From Burkholderiaceae bacterium (GTDB lineage Bacteria > Pseudomonadota > Gammaproteobacteria > Burkholderiales > Burkholderiaceae_C), in assembly GCA_016790175.1 (NCBI GenBank), contig JAEUPI010000097.1:1-43726 (forward strand): DNA of 43,726 bases. Direction: 5' to 3'. Shown here piece after piece: positions 1 to 8,900 of this stretch; positions within the stretch are counted from its first letter, which is position 1, and each line of letters opens with the position of its first letter. The notes beneath the pieces were generated by a model. It worked only from the letters and a program-made list of their open reading frames with translations. It had not been told where the DNA came from and did not search any database. The translations under genes were made by a program, and so were the position numbers.

Positions 1-2190
1 GTAGTTGATGAGTCCGTTCACCGGCGCCGGCGTGCCCTGCAGGTCGTCGGCCGGATTGGTGTTGCCGGTGTACTTGATCGAGATCGCGGGCCGTGCCGTG
101 CCGCCGTTGGCGGTGTCGGCCCAGATGTCGGTGGACTCCATGTTGGGCTTCACGCTCAGCGCGGTCGCATCCAGCCGCGTGCGCAGCGACGCCATCGTTT
201 CGCCCGACTGATGTGCGGCCGACATGGCCGTCTGCCAGGCCGCCGGCTTGTGGTTGACCACGGCGCCGGAGTTCAGCGAGGCGCCACGGCGCGGGCTGTG
301 GCAACCGTCGCAGGTGCGGCGCTCGCCGGGACGGACCTGGATCCAGTTCAGGTGCGTCTGGATCGCCCGACCCTTGGCGTCGACGATGGCCAGGCCCAGC
401 GGCGTATCGGCAGGCACGTGCAGCTTGAACGAACCGTCAGGCTCCACCGGCGCGTAGCCGAGGATCTGCTGCTGCTCGAAGTCGGTTTCGCCGATGGCCT
501 GTCGCAGGCCCATGCCCGACGACGGCGGCGGCACCGCGCGGAAGGCACGCACGAAGCGGGCCGGCGCGCACTGGTAGGCGGCGTCGGCCGGATCCTTGAT
601 GCGCCGCACGTCGGCGACCAGTTGCCGCGTGTCCAGCGGGTCGCTCGGCGCGACCTTCTTGATCGATTCGCCATTGCAGGCGCCGGCCTTCTCGGCGGCG
701 GTCAGCATCGACTCGCCCATGCGGTCCAGGCCGTCGGTGTCGTAGACGCTGCGCACCTCGATCAGCGCCATGTTCTGCGCAGCCAGCGTGGCATCGACCA
801 GGGTGTCCTGGGCCACCTGCGGCTCGGGGCGCGGCTGCAGGGCCACCGGATCCACGTACATGAAGCCCGGCGGCGGTGCGGCGACGATCTGCTGCGTCTG
901 ATTCGCCGGGTTGTACATGTAGACCGCGTACGAGGCGGGCACGTTGTCCTGCACGGGGTCGGCGGCGATGTCGGCGGCCAGGCGTTCACGGTCACCGAGG
1001 CGGGCGACCTCCTCGGGCGTCAGCGTGGCGCAGGAGACGATCACGCCGTTCTTCGTGACCTCGCACGGCCGGTACGACATCAGGATGCGGTTGGTGCCGT
1101 CCCACAGCGGGTACGGCGACGTGACGCGGCCGTAGAGCGAGAAGCCGCGGCCATCATTGATCGCCTGCTGCGTGATCTGGCGCTGGCCCTGGCTGGCTGT
1201 CACCAATGCGTTGGACTTGGTGTCGTTCTCGGAGAAGTTGGCCGCGTCGACCATCATCAACGCGCCGCCCTCCTGCGTGCCCGACAGCGACATCAGCGAC
1301 GAGGCGAGCTGCCCCTGGTAGGGCCCGCGCGAGTCCATCTCACGCGGGTGCAGGAAGCTGTTGCCCGGGCTCAACGCGCCGTAGAACACGAACATGTCGG
1401 TGCCGTCGGGCTTGACCTGGAAGATCGCAAAGCGATTCTTCGGGCCCAGGTGTTCCCAGCGCGAGAACATGACGTTGCCGTTCTCGCGCACCACCGGGTT
1501 GCGGTCGTGGCTCTGGTTCGACGAGATCTGCGTGATCGCGCCACCATCGGACGTCATCGTGTGCAGGTTGAGCACACGCTCGCGCTCGTATTCGTCGAGG
1601 GCGAAGTAGGGCTGCGCGCCGATGGCTTGGCCGTTGAGGGCCTTGGTCTTGGTCTGTCGGTTCGAAGCGAACACGAAGCCCTTGCCGCCCGGCAGGTAGT
1701 ACGGGTCGACGTCGTCATCAGTGCTCGACGAGGTGATGCGCCGGTAGCTGCCGCCGGCGAATCCGCCGGCCGGCAGCGTGTATTCCCAGATGTTCCACCG
1801 CCCGGTACAGGCAGCTGCACCGTCGATCTGGACCGCGTTGTTGGTCGGGCAGCGCATCGCGAACACGATCTTCTTGCCGTCGTACGACACCTCGGGGTCC
1901 GCCACGTCGCCCAGGCCCAGCGTGAACTGGGCGGTGACGTTGTGTTCGGGCGCGCTCGGCGAGGACTTCTCGCGAATGATCAGGTCGCCCCCGGCCGCGA
2001 ACGGCGTGCCGTTGGTCGGGTTCATCCGCATCGTGTTCACCCGCTTGGCGTAGACGATGGGCACATCGCCGTTGACCGCCACGGTGTCGTTGCTGCTGCC
2101 GCCCCCCGAGCAACCTGCCAGCGCCAGTGCCAGCAGCGTCAGTGCACTGCCGGTGAGCGCCGCACCGCGGGTTTGAAACTGCTTCTTCAT
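1..2190 (-). CDS. HzsA-related beta-propeller lipoprotein with one haem-c site (3' end outside window)
   Basis: 730 codons are visible and the frame runs off the left edge. The ATG at 2190 follows a strong AAGGAGG ribosome site. The N-terminus is a lipoprotein signal: a hydrophobic stretch ending LALAGC with Gly/Ser after the Cys. Residues about 60-330 contain TolB/PD40-like propeller blades (DPEVSYDGKKIVF, DPYYLPGGKGFVF, RNPVVRENGNVMF). Near the visible end, GYAPVEPDGSF and VRPGERRTCDGCH place a single CxxCH haem-c motif at C627-C630-H631 (bases 298-312). This blade plus CxxCH layout matches proteins annotated as related to hydrazine synthase alpha. That is family resemblance only and does not imply hydrazine synthesis, because the beta/gamma subunit is not seen here. 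The product is probably anchored to the outer or inner membrane facing the periplasm. It lies 25 bp downstream of apbE and is probably co-transcribed with it. Confidence 0.8.
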   Translation of the reverse strand, partial: MKKQFQTRGAALTGSALTLLALALAGCSGGGSSNDTVAVNGDVPIVYAKRVNTMRMNPTNGTPFAAGGDLIIREKSSPSAPEHNVTAQFTLGLGDVADPEVSYDGKKIVFAMRCPTNNAVQIDGAAACTGRWNIWEYTLPAGGFAGGSYRRITSSSTDDDVDPYYLPGGKGFVFASNRQTKTKALNGQAIGAQPYFALDEYERERVLNLHTMTSDGGAITQISSNQSHDRNPVVRENGNVMFSRWEHLGPKNRFAIFQVKPDGTDMFVFYGALSPGNSFLHPREMDSRGPYQGQLASSLMSLSGTQEGGALMMVDAANFSENDTKSNALVTASQGQRQITQQAINDGRGFSLYGRVTSPYPLWDGTNRILMSYRPCEVTKNGVIVSCATLTPEEVARLGDRERLAADIAADPVQDNVPASYAVYMYNPANQTQQIVAAPPPGFMYVDPVALQPRPEPQVAQDTLVDATLAAQNMALIEVRSVYDTDGLDRMGESMLTAAEKAGACNGESIKKVAPSDPLDTRQLVADVRRIKDPADAAYQCAPARFVRAFRAVPPPSSGMGLRQAIGETDFEQQQILGYAPVEPDGSFKLHVPADTPLGLAIVDAKGRAIQTHLNWIQVRPGERRTCDGCHSPRRGASLNSGAVVNHKPAAWQTAMSAAHQSGETMASLRTRLDATALSVKPNMESTDIWADTANGGTARPAISIKYTGNTNPADDLQGTPAPVNGLINY

Positions 2191-2215
2191 GACCGCCTCC
2201 TTGGAACTCGTCGAT

Positions 2216-3232
2216 TCATTGCGGGGTGTCGCCTGCGTGCTGCGGACGTGCGTCCAGCAGACCCGAGGAAACATGCAAGGCCCCTGCGGCGTCGACCACG
2301 ATGGCATCGACCCCGGGCAGCGATTCGACCCATCGCATGCCTTTGTCCAGTCCCATGACGAACACGCTCTTCGACAGTGCCTCGCAGGTCAGGCCGTCGG
2401 CAGCGAGGATCGTCACGCTGCGCAGCGTGCGCGGCGACTCACCCGTCTTCGGATCGATCAGGTGGTGGTGGCGCACGCCGTCGCGTTCGAAATAGCGTTC
2501 GTAGTCGCCCGATGTGGAAATCGAGGTGTCTTCCAGCGGCAGCACGGCCACGATGGCGTCGGCCCGGCGCGGGTCGCGCACGGCCACGCTCCATGGCCGG
2601 CCGCGCCGATCGCCGATGACGCGGCTGTCGCCACCGGCCGAGACGATCGCATGGGCAATGCCGAATTCGCGCAGCAGCGCGACGCTGGTGTCCACCGCAT
2701 GCCCCTTGGCGAAGCCGCCGAGGTCGATGCGCATGCCTTCGCGTGCGAAACGCACGCTGCGGGGGTCGGCATCGAGCCGTAGCTGGCGGTGGCCCACGGC
2801 CTGCCGCGCCCTCGCGATGGCATCGCGCGTCGGCAACGTGCCGGCGCGGTAGTCATACAGCTGGCCGACGGCCGCGTAGGTGATGTCGAATGCGCCGTCG
2901 GAGAGTTCCGAGAAGTGCGCGGCACGCTGCAGCAAGGTGAACATCTCGTGGCTCACCGGCACCGGCGTCGCGAACGCTTCGCGATTGACGCGCGAAAGCT
3001 CCGAATCGGGCTTGTACGGGCTCATCGCCCGGTCGATGCGATGCATCTCCTGGATCACCGCGTCGGCCGCCGCATGGCCGACGACTGCGTCGCCGCACCA
3101 CAGCTCCACATGAATCGCCGTGCCCATGATGGCCTCGTCGCGCACGAACCATTGCCCGCGGACGGACGGACGCGCCGCGTGTGCGTAAGGCACGCGCGGG
3201 CGCGGCATGGTGGCGGCAAGGCTGAAGGGCAT
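2216..3232 (-). CDS. apbE: FAD:protein FMN transferase (ApbE family)
   Basis: ApbE enzymes transfer FMN from FAD to a Ser/Thr of exported flavoproteins. Family signatures are visible: a SDGAFDITYAAVGQLYDY block, RIDLGGFAKGHAVD, the glycine-rich IVSAGGDSRVIGD, TSISTSGDYERYF, and HHLIDPKTGESP followed by the Mg-site region AADGLTCEALSKSVFVMG. Length is about 338 residues from the ATG at 3232, usual for the family. A GTG at 3280 (354 residues) or an ATG at 3208 is also possible, as none has a clear ribosome site. No convincing signal peptide is seen, which is unusual because ApbE normally works in the periplasm. The gene is 25 bp upstream of the HzsA-like lipoprotein. Its flavinylation target is not visible and may lie beyond the left edge. 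Confidence 0.9.
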   Translation of the reverse strand: MPFSLAATMPRPRVPYAHAARPSVRGQWFVRDEAIMGTAIHVELWCGDAVVGHAAADAVIQEMHRIDRAMSPYKPDSELSRVNREAFATPVPVSHEMFTLLQRAAHFSELSDGAFDITYAAVGQLYDYRAGTLPTRDAIARARQAVGHRQLRLDADPRSVRFAREGMRIDLGGFAKGHAVDTSVALLREFGIAHAIVSAGGDSRVIGDRRGRPWSVAVRDPRRADAIVAVLPLEDTSISTSGDYERYFERDGVRHHHLIDPKTGESPRTLRSVTILAADGLTCEALSKSVFVMGLDKGMRWVESLPGVDAIVVDAAGALHVSSGLLDARPQHAGDTPQ

Positions 3233-3545
3233 GTCGTCGGGTCTTTGCGTTGCATCGCCGCGACGCCCTGAGGGTTTCACGTCGACGCGATGTCATCTTC
3301 CCGGAACGGCAAGCGCCAATTGCGTCAAGAAGTTGGCAGGCCACACCCTGCTTACGAGTCGACGCACCCGAAACTGTGAAGCCCCGTGCCGATGCGCATG
3401 CAGTTGCGTCAGATGTGAACGAACGCAACCCGGCCGACCGTTCGTCGGCGACCCGCGAATGGGTGTTGCGCGACCGTTTGAGCTGTGATTGACGCCGGTC
3501 AGACCGAGGCGAGTCGGTCTGCGCCAGGGAACTCAGGACCGTTGG
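3233..3545. promoter_or_regulatory. ppsR-apbE spacer with spaced direct repeats
   Basis: This noncoding gap probably holds the apbE promoter and the ppsR 3' end. A 12-nt near-repeat occurs at 3317-3328 (caattgcgtcaa) and 3401-3412 (cagttgcgtcag), 10 of 12 identical, in the same orientation and 84 bp apart (eight helical turns at 10.5 bp). On the minus strand the repeat reads TTGACGCAATTG; the first copy could double as a -35 element, but no good -10 follows. No TGT-N12-ACA PpsR operator was found by eye. If apbE starts at GTG 3280, the gap is 3281-3545. Confidence 0.3.
3500..3521 (-). terminator. Stem-loop after ppsR
   Basis: Perfect 8-bp inverted repeat cagaccga/tcggtctg with a 6-nt loop, 24 nt downstream of the ppsR stop. 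No T-run follows, so a strong intrinsic terminator is uncertain. It may instead mark a processing or operator site. Confidence 0.4.
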
Positions 3546-5030
3546 TCAGTCCGTGATGTGCTTGGCTCCGCGCTCCGCGAGGCTGTACCGGTGAAGCTTG
3601 GCATACAGGCCCTGCCGCGAGAGCCCCAGCATGCCCGCCGCCGCGGCTCGATTGTCGCCAGTCAGCACCAGCGCTTTCTCGATGCACAAGCGTTCGATCA
3701 CGTCGGTCGATTCGCGCACCAGATCCTTCAGTGGCTTTCGTCCGACCCGCCGCGTGAGCTCCTCCGCCGTGCCCGGTGCTGACTGCACTGGTCGCGGCTC
3801 GGCCGCCAATCGACGTCCGATATGCCGGACCGAGAAGCCGATGCACGGCGGCTCACTATCAGGCACGGTCCGAGCTGAGATCTCGACCTGGACCTGCGCG
3901 CCGAGTTCGCCGCGCAGGCAGGTGGCAAACAGGCGCAGCTCGCCTTGCTGCCGCAATGTGCTCAACATCAACGGCATGCATAACTCCGGTCGCCCGATCC
4001 ATCGTTCGAGCGATTCGCCGCGCAGTTGATCCTCACGCACCAGTTCGACGAGTTCAACAAAGGACGCGTTGGCGCTGAGGATTCGACCCTCGAGGTCAGT
4101 CACGACGAAGCCGTCGGGCGAATGTTCAATCGCACGCAAGGCCGATTCGTGAGACTCCCCGCTGCCCGTATGCGAGGCATTCGACGCACCGGCATTCGCC
4201 AACGTGACCAGCAGCATGGGCTTCTCGCCTTGCTTGTAGAGCGCAGCACGTGCCGTCAATGCCGGGCGGCGGGGCGATCCGCGCAAGCCGATCTCGTCAG
4301 CGCGACCAGTACGAAGGACCTTCGCGAGCAACATTGCCACGGCGCGCGCCGCCTTGTCGGGCAGCCCTGCCGGAAACGCGTGACCGAACGGCTTGCTCGG
4401 CAACCCGAGCATCGATATCGCCGCCGGATTGGCGTCGACGATGGACCCCTGCGCGACATCGACGATCACGATCGCCTCACGGCATGCGCGAATCAGCTGC
4501 TGGAAGCGTGCTTCGACCTGCCGCAAATGCAGCGCATCGCGCTCGAGAGCAATCTGTGCCTCCACCAGACGCTGCCGGAGCATCGTTTGCGTACGCTGGT
4601 CGTAGGCAACAACCACGACGTATCCTGTGAGACCGATCGGTACCACCGAGCATGTCGTCGGCAGATCGACACCAAGCGCAGTCCGATGCGTCACCGGCTG
4701 CCATCGCGCGTGACGGCCGTGCGCCGCGTCCTTCAACATCTTGCGAATCGTCGTCCGGCTTTCGGCGGCGACCCAATCGGCCCAGGCTGCTCCGATCCAG
4801 CCTTTCGTGTGCTCACCAAGCGCAGGGCCGATCTGGGCAGCAACGTCGAAAATGATGCCGCGCGAATCCAGCACGAGCACAAGGTCGAGCGCCGAACCCG
4901 GGCCAGCCTTTGGCGACTCGGCAACAGGCAGGTCGTCGTCGTCCCGATCGACCCGGCGCAACTTCGATGCGCCGCCGCTCGGCACGCGTTCTCTGGTTGT
5001 CGAGGTTGCGGGGACCTTACGCGATCTCAT
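3546..5030 (-). CDS. ppsR: PpsR/CrtJ-type PAS-HTH transcriptional regulator
   Basis: 494 residues from the ATG at 5030; a GTG at 5051 would add seven. The order is an N-terminal PAS-like domain (about 47-143), a helical Q-linker (about 143-178, QRLVEAQIALERDALHLRQVE), PAS2 (about 178-278), PAS3 (about 296-405, SPDGFVVTDLEGRILSAN), and a Fis-type HTH at the C-terminus (about 433-483). The C-terminal VRESTDVIERLCIEKAL and TGDNRAAAAGMLGLSRQ match the PpsR/CrtJ signature. This includes Cys449, the position of the redox-responsive HTH cysteine in CrtJ. PpsR represses bacteriochlorophyll and carotenoid genes under oxygen in purple bacteria. No photosynthesis genes are in the window. It lies 155 bp downstream of cbbY on the same strand, so read-through from the cbb operon is conceivable. 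A generic PAS-Fis activator is the alternative, but the C-terminal match makes PpsR more likely. Confidence 0.85.
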   Translation of the reverse strand: MRSRKVPATSTTRERVPSGGASKLRRVDRDDDDLPVAESPKAGPGSALDLVLVLDSRGIIFDVAAQIGPALGEHTKGWIGAAWADWVAAESRTTIRKMLKDAAHGRHARWQPVTHRTALGVDLPTTCSVVPIGLTGYVVVVAYDQRTQTMLRQRLVEAQIALERDALHLRQVEARFQQLIRACREAIVIVDVAQGSIVDANPAAISMLGLPSKPFGHAFPAGLPDKAARAVAMLLAKVLRTGRADEIGLRGSPRRPALTARAALYKQGEKPMLLVTLANAGASNASHTGSGESHESALRAIEHSPDGFVVTDLEGRILSANASFVELVELVREDQLRGESLERWIGRPELCMPLMLSTLRQQGELRLFATCLRGELGAQVQVEISARTVPDSEPPCIGFSVRHIGRRLAAEPRPVQSAPGTAEELTRRVGRKPLKDLVRESTDVIERLCIEKALVLTGDNRAAAAGMLGLSRQGLYAKLHRYSLAERGAKHITD

Positions 5031-5206
5031 GATCGCCGGATCATGCGCCACACGACGATCTGGCTGCCGCCCGCGACTGACCGACGATGGCCGAGAAGGG
5101 AAAGGTTGCCGCCATGCATGCGCTCCGCGCGGGGTCGGCGAAGGCCGGCACAGCCCGCGTGAGGCCGATTATGGCGACGCATGCCCGTACCGCCGTGAGC
5201 GCCAAG

Positions 5207-5977
5207 TCAAGGCAGGTGCGAAACCGACTCCATCTGCATGCACCAGTGGCGCAGATCCTCCATGCCGATGCCGCCGGGGCCGAGGGCCGGCGCCGGGCGC
5301 CAGCCGTCGCGCGTGTGCAGGCCCGGCCCGATCGCCACGGCCGAGTCGATCGGCGCATCGGCGAAGTACTCGCTGCGTGTCACGACCACCGGTACCCCGG
5401 CGGCCTGGGCCGCGGCCACGCCGCCGGGCGAGTCCTCGATCGCGACCGCCTCGTTCGGCTCGAGCGCGAGCGCGCTCAGGCAGCGCCGGTAGACCTCGGG
5501 GTCGGGCTTCTTGTGCCGCACGTCCTCGCCGCACACGACGGTCTCGAACACCTGCGTCCACTGCGCTCCGAAATGATGACTCAACAGGGCGACCACATTG
5601 GCCCGGCTGGTCGTGGTGGCGATGGCCATGCGCACACCCTCGGCGCGCGCGGATTCAATCAGCTCGCGCACGCCGTCGCGCAGCGGCGTGGGTTGCTCGC
5701 GCATCAATGCGGCATAACGGGCCGTCTTGCGCCGATGCAGCTCGCGCGACAGCTCGATGCGCTCGTCGGCCAGCACCGGCGCGTCGCTGCGACGCGCCAT
5801 GTCGTGCAGCAGCCGCTCGCGACCGCCGGTGATGCGCAGCAGTGCACCGTAGTGCGCCTCGTCCCAGCGCCAGGGCAGGCCCATCGACTCGAAAGCCAGG
5901 TTGAAGGCCACGCGGTGGCCGTCGCGCTCGGTTTCGGCCAGCGTGCCGTCCACGTCCCACAGGATCGCACGGATCAT
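5207..5977 (-). CDS. cbbY: HAD-family phosphatase CbbY (xylulose-1,5-bisphosphate phosphatase type)
   Basis: 256 residues with all four HAD motifs: DVDGT (nucleophile D8, acid D10), ATTTS (120-124), the lysine motif HKKPDP (K156/K157) and AIEDSPGG (E181, D182). The alpha-helical cap domain lies at about 17-90. CbbY of red-type Rubisco operons dephosphorylates xylulose-1,5-bisphosphate, an inhibitory misfire product of Rubisco (established for Rhodobacter). Assignment here rests on sequence type and on being the last gene of the cbb operon. Its ATG overlaps the cbbT stop by 4 bp (ATGA), which implies translational coupling. A phosphoglycolate phosphatase (CbbZ) is the main alternative. Confidence 0.88.
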   Translation of the reverse strand: MIRAILWDVDGTLAETERDGHRVAFNLAFESMGLPWRWDEAHYGALLRITGGRERLLHDMARRSDAPVLADERIELSRELHRRKTARYAALMREQPTPLRDGVRELIESARAEGVRMAIATTTSRANVVALLSHHFGAQWTQVFETVVCGEDVRHKKPDPEVYRRCLSALALEPNEAVAIEDSPGGVAAAQAAGVPVVVTRSEYFADAPIDSAVAIGPGLHTRDGWRPAPALGPGGIGMEDLRHWCMQMESVSHLP

Positions 5978-8007
5978 GAGTCGCCCTGCAACGCGCCGGC
6001 CAAGCGCTCGGCGACGGCTTCGGCCGTGAGGCCGAGATGACGATAGACCGCCGGCCCCGGTGCCGATTCGCCGAAGCGGTCAACGCCGAACGCCAGGCGG
6101 CAACCGTATGCACCCCAGCCCCGCGTGACGCCGGCCTCGATCGCGAAGCGGGGCAAGGTGCCGCCGAGCACCGACTCGCGATAGGCGCAGTCCTGGCGGT
6201 CGAATACCGTGGTCGAGGGCAGCGAGACCACCCGCACCGGCAGACCCTGCGTCTCGAGCAGCGAGCACACCTGCATCGCCAGTGACACCTCGGAGCCGGT
6301 GGCCAGCAGCACGGCGCGCGCGCCCGGGCGGTCGCTCAGCACGTAGCCGCCCCGTTCGATCTGCGCCAGCTGTTCGGCGCTGCGTGGCTGCGGCGGCAGG
6401 TTCTGCCGCGACAGCAGCAGCGCACTCGGGCGCGCCGGACCTTCGAGCGCCTGAGTCCAGGCAACGGCCGTCTCGGCCAGATCGCAGGGCCGCCAGACGT
6501 CGAGGCCCGGAATCAGGCGCAGGCTCTCGACATGCTCGACCGCCTGGTGCGTGGGCCCATCCTCGCCGAGCCCGATCGAATCGTGGGTGAACACATGCAC
6601 CACGCGTTGCTGCATCAGCGCGGCCATGCGGATCGCGTTGCGGCTGTAGTCGCTGAAGGTGAGGAAGGTGCCGCCATAGGGCACGAAGCCGCCATGCAGG
6701 GCCATGCCGTTCATCACCGCCGCCATGCCGAACTCGCGCACGCCGTAGTTCACGTGGCGGCCGCCGCTGGTGCCGGCACGCACGGCGCCGCAGCCGGGGA
6801 AGTCGGTGAGGTTGCTGCCGGTCAGGTCGGCACTGCCGCCCTGCAGTTCGCTCACGCGCGGTGCCAGCAGCGACAGCACCTTCTGCGAGGCCTTGCGCGT
6901 GGCCACCGTCTCGCCGCCACCGCCGAACTCGGCGATCACCGCCTGTCGAATCGCCGCCCAGTCGGCCGGCAGCTCGCCGCGCATGCGGCGCTCGTATTCG
7001 GCAGCGAGTTCAGGGAACGCCCGTCGATAGGCCGCGAACCGCTGCGTCCACGCGGCTTCGAGCGCCACGCCGGTGGCACGTGCGTCCCATGCCGCCGCGA
7101 TGTCCGGCGGTATTTCGAAGGGCGGCGCCGTCCAGCCGATGGCCGCGCGCGTGGCGGCCACTTCGTCGGCGCCGAGCGGTTCGCCATGGGCCTTCGCCGT
7201 GCCGGCGCGACCCGGCGAGCCGCGACCGATGGTCGTGCGGCAGACGATGAGGCTCGGCCGCTCCGAGCCCGCCTTGGCCACCGCGATCGCGCTGCGGACG
7301 GCGTCGGCATCGTGGCCGTCGATCGGACCGATCACCTGCCAGCCATAGGCCTTGAAGCGGGCCGCGGTGTCGTCGCAGAACCAGCCTTGCACGGCGCCAT
7401 CGATGCTGATGCCGTTGTCGTCGTAGAGCGCGATCAGCTTGCCGAGCTGCCAGGTGCCGGCCAGCGAACAGGCTTCGTGGCTGATGCCTTCCATCAGGCA
7501 ACCATCGCCCAGGAAGACATAGGTGTGGTGGTCCACGATCGAATGGCCGGGCCGGTTGAACTGGTCGGCCAGCAGCTTCTCGGCCAGCGCCATGCCCACC
7601 GCGTTCGCCAGGCCCTGGCCAAGCGGACCGGTGGTGGTCTCCACGCCGGGTGTGAGCCCGACCTCGGGATGGCCCGGCGTCTTGCTGTGCAGCTGGCGGA
7701 AGCGCTTGATTTCATCGAGCGGCAGGTCGTAACCCGTGAGGTGCAGCAACGCGTACAGCAGCATCGACGCATGGCCGTTGCTGAGCACGAAACGGTCGCG
7801 CTCGCTCCAGCGCGGGTTTGCGGGGTTGTGCTTCAGGTGCGAGCCCCACAGCGCGAGCGCCATCTCGGCCATGCCCATCGGCGCGCCAGGGTGTCCGGAG
7901 TTGGCCTGCTGCACGGCGTCGATGGCCAGCGCACGCAGCGCGTTGGCCCGCGGGTCGAAGCGGCCGTTGTCGGGCCGCTGCACACGGTCGGTCGAGGTGC
8001 CGGCCAT
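5974..8007 (-). CDS. cbbT: Transketolase
   Basis: 677 residues, full length for transketolase. It transfers two-carbon ketol units between sugar phosphates in the regeneration phase of the Calvin cycle, using thiamine diphosphate and a divalent metal. Visible signatures are [10 protein letters not shown] near the N-terminus, [13 protein letters not shown] (TPP-binding GDG motif), DDNGISIDG, and the C-terminal [14 protein letters not shown] block that contributes to the active site. The ATG at 8007 overlaps the cbbP stop (TGATG), which fixes the start. The 3' end overlaps cbbY by 4 bp. Cytoplasmic; expected to be a dimer from the family. Confidence 0.96.
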   Translation of the reverse strand: MAGTSTDRVQRPDNGRFDPRANALRALAIDAVQQANSGHPGAPMGMAEMALALWGSHLKHNPANPRWSERDRFVLSNGHASMLLYALLHLTGYDLPLDEIKRFRQLHSKTPGHPEVGLTPGVETTTGPLGQGLANAVGMALAEKLLADQFNRPGHSIVDHHTYVFLGDGCLMEGISHEACSLAGTWQLGKLIALYDDNGISIDGAVQGWFCDDTAARFKAYGWQVIGPIDGHDADAVRSAIAVAKAGSERPSLIVCRTTIGRGSPGRAGTAKAHGEPLGADEVAATRAAIGWTAPPFEIPPDIAAAWDARATGVALEAAWTQRFAAYRRAFPELAAEYERRMRGELPADWAAIRQAVIAEFGGGGETVATRKASQKVLSLLAPRVSELQGGSADLTGSNLTDFPGCGAVRAGTSGGRHVNYGVREFGMAAVMNGMALHGGFVPYGGTFLTFSDYSRNAIRMAALMQQRVVHVFTHDSIGLGEDGPTHQAVEHVESLRLIPGLDVWRPCDLAETAVAWTQALEGPARPSALLLSRQNLPPQPRSAEQLAQIERGGYVLSDRPGARAVLLATGSEVSLAMQVCSLLETQGLPVRVVSLPSTTVFDRQDCAYRESVLGGTLPRFAIEAGVTRGWGAYGCRLAFGVDRFGESAPGPAVYRHLGLTAEAVAERLAGALQGDS

Positions 8008-8891
8008 CACAGCGCTCCCAGGCTGCGCTGACGGCGCTCCAGCATGCGCCAGATGAAGGGCGTGAAGATCAGCTGCATCGCCAGCTCCATCTTGCCGCCC
8101 GGCACGACGATCGTGTTGGCGCGGCTCATCCAGGCATCGTTGATCATGTTCAGCAGGTACGGGAAGTCGATGCCCTTGGGGTTGGCGAAGCGGATCACGC
8201 AGATGCTCTCGTCGGCACTCGGGATGTCGCGCGCCACGAAGGGGTTGCTGGTGTCCACCACCGGCACGCGTTGGAAGTTCACGTGCGTGTGCGTGAACTG
8301 CGGGCAGATGTAGTTCACGTAGTCGGGCATGCGGCGCAGGATGGTGTCGGTCACCGCCTCGGCGCTGTAGCCGCGCACGTTCTTGTCGCGGTAGAGCTTC
8401 TGGATCCACTCCAGGTTGATCACCGGCACCACGCCGATCAGCAGGTCGGGGTACTTGGCGATGTTGACCTCGGGCGTGACCACGGCGCCGTGCAGGCCCT
8501 CGTAGAACAGCATGTCGGTGGGTGTCGGCAGATCCTCCCAGGGCGTGAAGGTGCCGGGATCCTGCTTGTAGGGCGCGGCCTCGGTCGGGTCGTGCAGGTA
8601 CTTGCGGCGTTTGCCGGTGCCGGTCTCGCTGTAGCTGCGGAACAGCTGCTCGAGCTCGGGGAACAGGTTGTTCTCGGCGCCGAAATGGCTGAAGTGCTTG
8701 TTGCCGGCCTTCTCGGCCTGGGCCTGGCGCTCGCGCATCTCCTTGCGGTCGAAGCGGTGGAAGCTGTCGCCTTCGATGACCGCGGCACGCACGTTCTCGC
8801 GCCGGAAGATGTTCTCGAAGGTGCGTGTGACCGACGACGTGCCGGCGCCCGACGAGCCGGTGATCGCGATGATGGGATGGCGTTCGGACAT
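8007..8891 (-). CDS. cbbP: Phosphoribulokinase (proteobacterial type)
   Basis: 294 residues, the usual length of the bacterial class. It phosphorylates ribulose-5-phosphate with ATP to give ribulose-1,5-bisphosphate, the Rubisco substrate. The P-loop GSSGAGTS is at residues 12-19. [11 protein letters not shown] carries the base/metal Asp region, and the family blocks [12 protein letters not shown] and [20 protein letters not shown] follow. It sits between cbbF (9-bp gap) and cbbT (1-bp overlap). The bacterial class is usually an octamer activated by NADH; that comes from family knowledge and is not visible here. Confidence 0.97.
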   Translation of the reverse strand: MSERHPIIAITGSSGAGTSSVTRTFENIFRRENVRAAVIEGDSFHRFDRKEMRERQAQAEKAGNKHFSHFGAENNLFPELEQLFRSYSETGTGKRRKYLHDPTEAAPYKQDPGTFTPWEDLPTPTDMLFYEGLHGAVVTPEVNIAKYPDLLIGVVPVINLEWIQKLYRDKNVRGYSAEAVTDTILRRMPDYVNYICPQFTHTHVNFQRVPVVDTSNPFVARDIPSADESICVIRFANPKGIDFPYLLNMINDAWMSRANTIVVPGGKMELAMQLIFTPFIWRMLERRQRSLGAL

Positions 8892-8900
8892 GGTTCCTGC

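Noticed and set aside
1..2190. Hydrazine synthase function for the HzsA-like protein
   Set aside because: Only one CxxCH is visible and no HzsBC-type gene is present. Relatives with this architecture are widespread in non-anammox bacteria, so the similarity supports family membership only.
211..2358. Long plus-strand open frame (715 codons) opposite the HzsA-like gene
   Set aside because: It has Arg/His/Val-rich, family-less composition typical of the antisense of a GC-rich gene. The minus frame has a signal, lipobox, blades and a haem motif.
3281..3545. PpsR operators (TGT-N12-ACA) near ppsR, apbE, cbbR-cbbL and E1 alpha
   Set aside because: I read the gaps at 3281-3545, 5052-5206, 13625-13711, 14654-14795 and 23066-23221 and found no exact match. 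A computed scan could still find degenerate sites.
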